Source: Acidovorax sp. SUPP3334
GTDB lineage: Bacteria; Pseudomonadota; Gammaproteobacteria; Burkholderiales; Burkholderiaceae_C
Reading direction: 5' to 3'
Length of the DNA: 64,000 bases
Assembly: GCF_030159055.1 (NCBI RefSeq)
Contig: NZ_BQXQ01000006.1
Coordinates: forward strand, 109,888-173,887
Positions 62,363-64,000 of the stretch are shown here, in pieces. Numbering within the stretch: position 1 is the first letter of the stretch; each line of letters opens with the position of its first letter. The notes under the pieces are model-generated. The model had not been told where the DNA came from. It saw only the letters and a list, made by a program, of their open reading frames with translations, and searched no databases. A program made the translations under genes and the position numbers.

Positions 62363-62447
62363 GAGTGATTCCGTGCGTTGATTGGTGGAGGTTATCGTCG
62401 ATTCGTGGTGATCCGGGTGGCGCGGCACGCGTGTGTCTGGCCCCAGT

Positions 62448-63431
62448 TCAGTTCGCCAGGCCCAGGTAGTAACCGAGTCTTCGTTCGAGTTCATCTAGCC
62501 CGTGCTGGGCCGCAAGCTCGCCCATCCTCGGGCTCCGGGCGCGGAAACCGGGCCATGTCAGCGACTGGCTGTATTCAGCATAAGCGGCCAGGAGATCCCT
62601 GTCTGGCGGCAGGGTCGCCCGATTCACCTGGGCCTTGGCGCCAGAGAGAGATTGCTTGTCAAACCCGGACAGGCGTGCGGTCAGCGCGTTGACGAAGGGG
62701 TCCAATTCGTTGTCCGGCAGTGCACGTGTCACCATGCCGAAGCGCTCGGCATCGTCGGCGGTGTAGTCCTGGCTGCTCAGGATGATCTCCAACGCGCGAT
62801 CTCTTCCGGCGAGCCGCGGCAGCCTCTCGGTCCCGCCTCCGCCCGGCAAGATGCCGCTACCCACTTCGGGCTGGCCGAACAGCGCTTTTTCGAGACTCGC
62901 GTACCGGAGATCGCATGCCAGCGCGAATTCATTGCCGCCGCCCCGTGTCCGGCCGCGGATGCTGGCGATGCTGATGACTGGCGACTTACTCAGCCGTAGC
63001 ACCAAGTCGGTCCAAGTCGGCAGGGGCGGGTGAGTTGGCTCGATCGGGAAGTCCCTTGCCTTACTTAGATCGAAGTGGTTGATGAAGTATTCCTCAAGGT
63101 CACTCCTGAACACAATCACCTTAACCTCTGAATCGCGTTCCATGTCCCTCACCACGGCATGCAGTGCCGACACCATCTCTGGCACCACAAGGTTGAAGGG
63201 CGGGTTGGAGATCGTCACCTCCCACAGTTGCGGCGTGCGCTTGTGCAGTTGCACCGTCGGCGACGGTGAACCTGCGCCGACGTAGTTGCTCGCTCGGGGT
63301 GTACTCTGAGCTGCGGCCGGATTTGGCAATGCCGCAGGTAGTGCCATCGCTGCCACGGTCACAGCCGAGGCAACGAACTCCCGGCGCGACACGCTCTGCT
63401 CCGGAGACGGCGTTTCACGTGTTGTCTTCAT
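62448..63431 (-). CDS. Enoyl-CoA hydratase/isomerase family protein with twin-arginine signal
   Basis: 327 residues; AGAGG lies 9 bases before the ATG. The N-terminus carries a Tat signal: VSRREFVASAVTVAAMALPA, then a likely cleavage near PAAAQS (about residue 42). The rest is a crotonase fold: SNPPFNLVVPEMVSAL, VIVFRSDLEEYFINHFDLSK, the oxyanion-hole loops IASIRGRTRGGGNEFALACD and LFGQPEVGSGILPGGGG with one catalytic Glu kept. CoA-dependent enzymes normally act in the cytoplasm, so an exported crotonase is unusual. The closest substrate type is unknown. Neighbour of two alpha/beta hydrolases on the same strand. Confidence 0.85.
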   Translation of the reverse strand: MKTTRETPSPEQSVSRREFVASAVTVAAMALPAALPNPAAAQSTPRASNYVGAGSPSPTVQLHKRTPQLWEVTISNPPFNLVVPEMVSALHAVVRDMERDSEVKVIVFRSDLEEYFINHFDLSKARDFPIEPTHPPLPTWTDLVLRLSKSPVISIASIRGRTRGGGNEFALACDLRYASLEKALFGQPEVGSGILPGGGGTERLPRLAGRDRALEIILSSQDYTADDAERFGMVTRALPDNELDPFVNALTARLSGFDKQSLSGAKAQVNRATLPPDRDLLAAYAEYSQSLTWPGFRARSPRMGELAAQHGLDELERRLGYYLGLAN

Positions 63432-63565
63432 GAAATGGACCTCTTGAAAAAGTGCCAGTTAAGGCGCTGGCAGTGAAGAAATAGATCATGGTCTCGCTGC
63501 GAGAGCTGCGAATTAGGAATAACGGGTCGCAAGGGGCGAGAACCGGCAAGAGGTGCGCCACGGCT

Positions 63566-63784
63566 TCACTCTTCCAGGAACTGGATCGATTGCCGAAGGA
63601 AGCGCTCAGGATGCTGGTACTGCGCGCCGTGTCCGGCATCGGGATAGATCAACAGTTGCGCATTGGAAATATTCTGCGACAGGTGCCAGGAGTTGATCGT
63701 GGGAATCATGATGTCGTGGACGTCGTTGAGCACCAGGTGCGCTCGACCGCGAGGCGTCATTGAGGCATTCTTGTGGATGTTCAT
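63566..63784 (-). pseudogene. C-terminal fragment of an alpha/beta hydrolase
   Basis: About 72 codons matching the C-terminal part of the hydrolase at 61475-62362: LNDVHDIMIPTINSWHLSQN and AQLLIYPDAGHGAQYQHPER, FLRQSIQFLEE. The nucleophile half is missing; the catalytic His is left. The short piece before it (MNIHKNASMTPRGR) has no counterpart. It lies next to a transposase 3' end, so an insertion probably removed the front half. Confidence 0.75.
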
Positions 63785-63868
63785 TCGAGGAGTCCTGAAG
63801 GAAGTTGGCCGGCTTGAGAACCTCCATCTTCTTTCACCTCGGGTGAACAACCTCTTGGGAAACGACAT

Positions 63869-64000
63869 CTAGTTGTCGAGTTGCAATAGGTTATACCCGG
63901 CAAGTCGGGAAGCTGGAGGTCTGTAGCCCAAGGCCGAGTGGGGCCTCCTGGCGTTGTAGTAGCTCAGGAACGCAGGCAACCATGCTGTGCGTTCCTTGCT
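63869..64000 (-). mobile_element. IS481-type transposase, 3' end only (cut by window edge)
   Basis: Minus-strand frame reading RTAWLPAFLSYYNARRPHSA, LGYRPPASRL and ending LLQLDN with TAG at 63869-63871. FYN-type YYNxRRPHSALGYxPPAxRL is the C-terminal end of DDE transposases of the IS481 group (IS3 is similar). The rest of the element lies beyond the right edge. It is probably the right-hand boundary of the decayed segment. Confidence 0.85.

Overview
The window is high-GC, densely packed DNA from a betaproteobacterium, most likely a member of the Comamonadaceae close to Acidovorax. That placement rests on gene order (mlaFEDACB - YadGH-type ABC transporter - bolA - murA - his genes, and hisIE - hinT - tatABC), on protein character, and on six copies of a short dispersed repeat that I associate with this group. 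No rRNA, tRNA or CRISPR array was seen.

Layout, left to right. (1) 1-5.6 kb: glutamate synthase gltB (5' end cut off) and gltD. (2) 5.8-6.0 kb: a small minus-strand protein with the hallmarks of a stefin-type cystatin. (3) 6.4-12.7 kb: a minus-strand iron-uptake operon, fecI-fecR and two tandem TonB-dependent receptors, behind a good Fur box. (4) 12.9-14.5 kb: a low-GC insert with a candidate colicin-like pore-forming toxin and a four-helix membrane immunity protein. (5) 15.0-17.4 kb: a polar amino acid ABC importer. (6) 17.6-25.3 kb: the Mla lipid-transport operon, a second ABC exporter, bolA and murA. (7) 25.4-32.6 kb and 51.9-54.2 kb: a histidine operon repeatedly broken by foreign DNA. 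A decayed ORF lies between hisG and hisD. A second, broken copy of the toxin-immunity locus and a vapBC module lie between hisD and hisC. A 19-kb block lies between hisA and hisF. (8) 32.7-50.8 kb, the block itself: a complete pelABCDEFG exopolysaccharide operon on the minus strand, two downstream lipoproteins with a spherulin-4/Sph3-like hydrolase domain, a divergent galE, a dicarboxylate symporter and a sugar-phosphate mutarotase. (9) 54.2-60.9 kb: membrane protein, patatin, hinT, tatABC, a DegS-like protease and an MFS transporter. (10) 60.9-64.0 kb: a decayed lower-GC end with an IS5-type transposase remnant, an alpha/beta hydrolase, a Tat-exported crotonase, a hydrolase fragment and the 3' end of an IS481-type transposase.

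The most interesting system is the Pel island. PelA-PelG should polymerise, partly deacetylate and export an alpha-1,4-GalNAc polymer under c-di-GMP control; the PelD RxxD site is intact. GalE carries cysteine at the residue that decides whether N-acetylated sugars fit, so it can plausibly supply UDP-GalNAc. The two lipoproteins resemble Sph3, a fungal enzyme that cuts the same linkage. Together they suggest a make, trim and release module inserted into the his operon. The second theme is the duplicated pore-toxin/immunity locus, and the third is a VapBC module whose frames overlap hisC, which could place histidine synthesis under a toxin-antitoxin operator.
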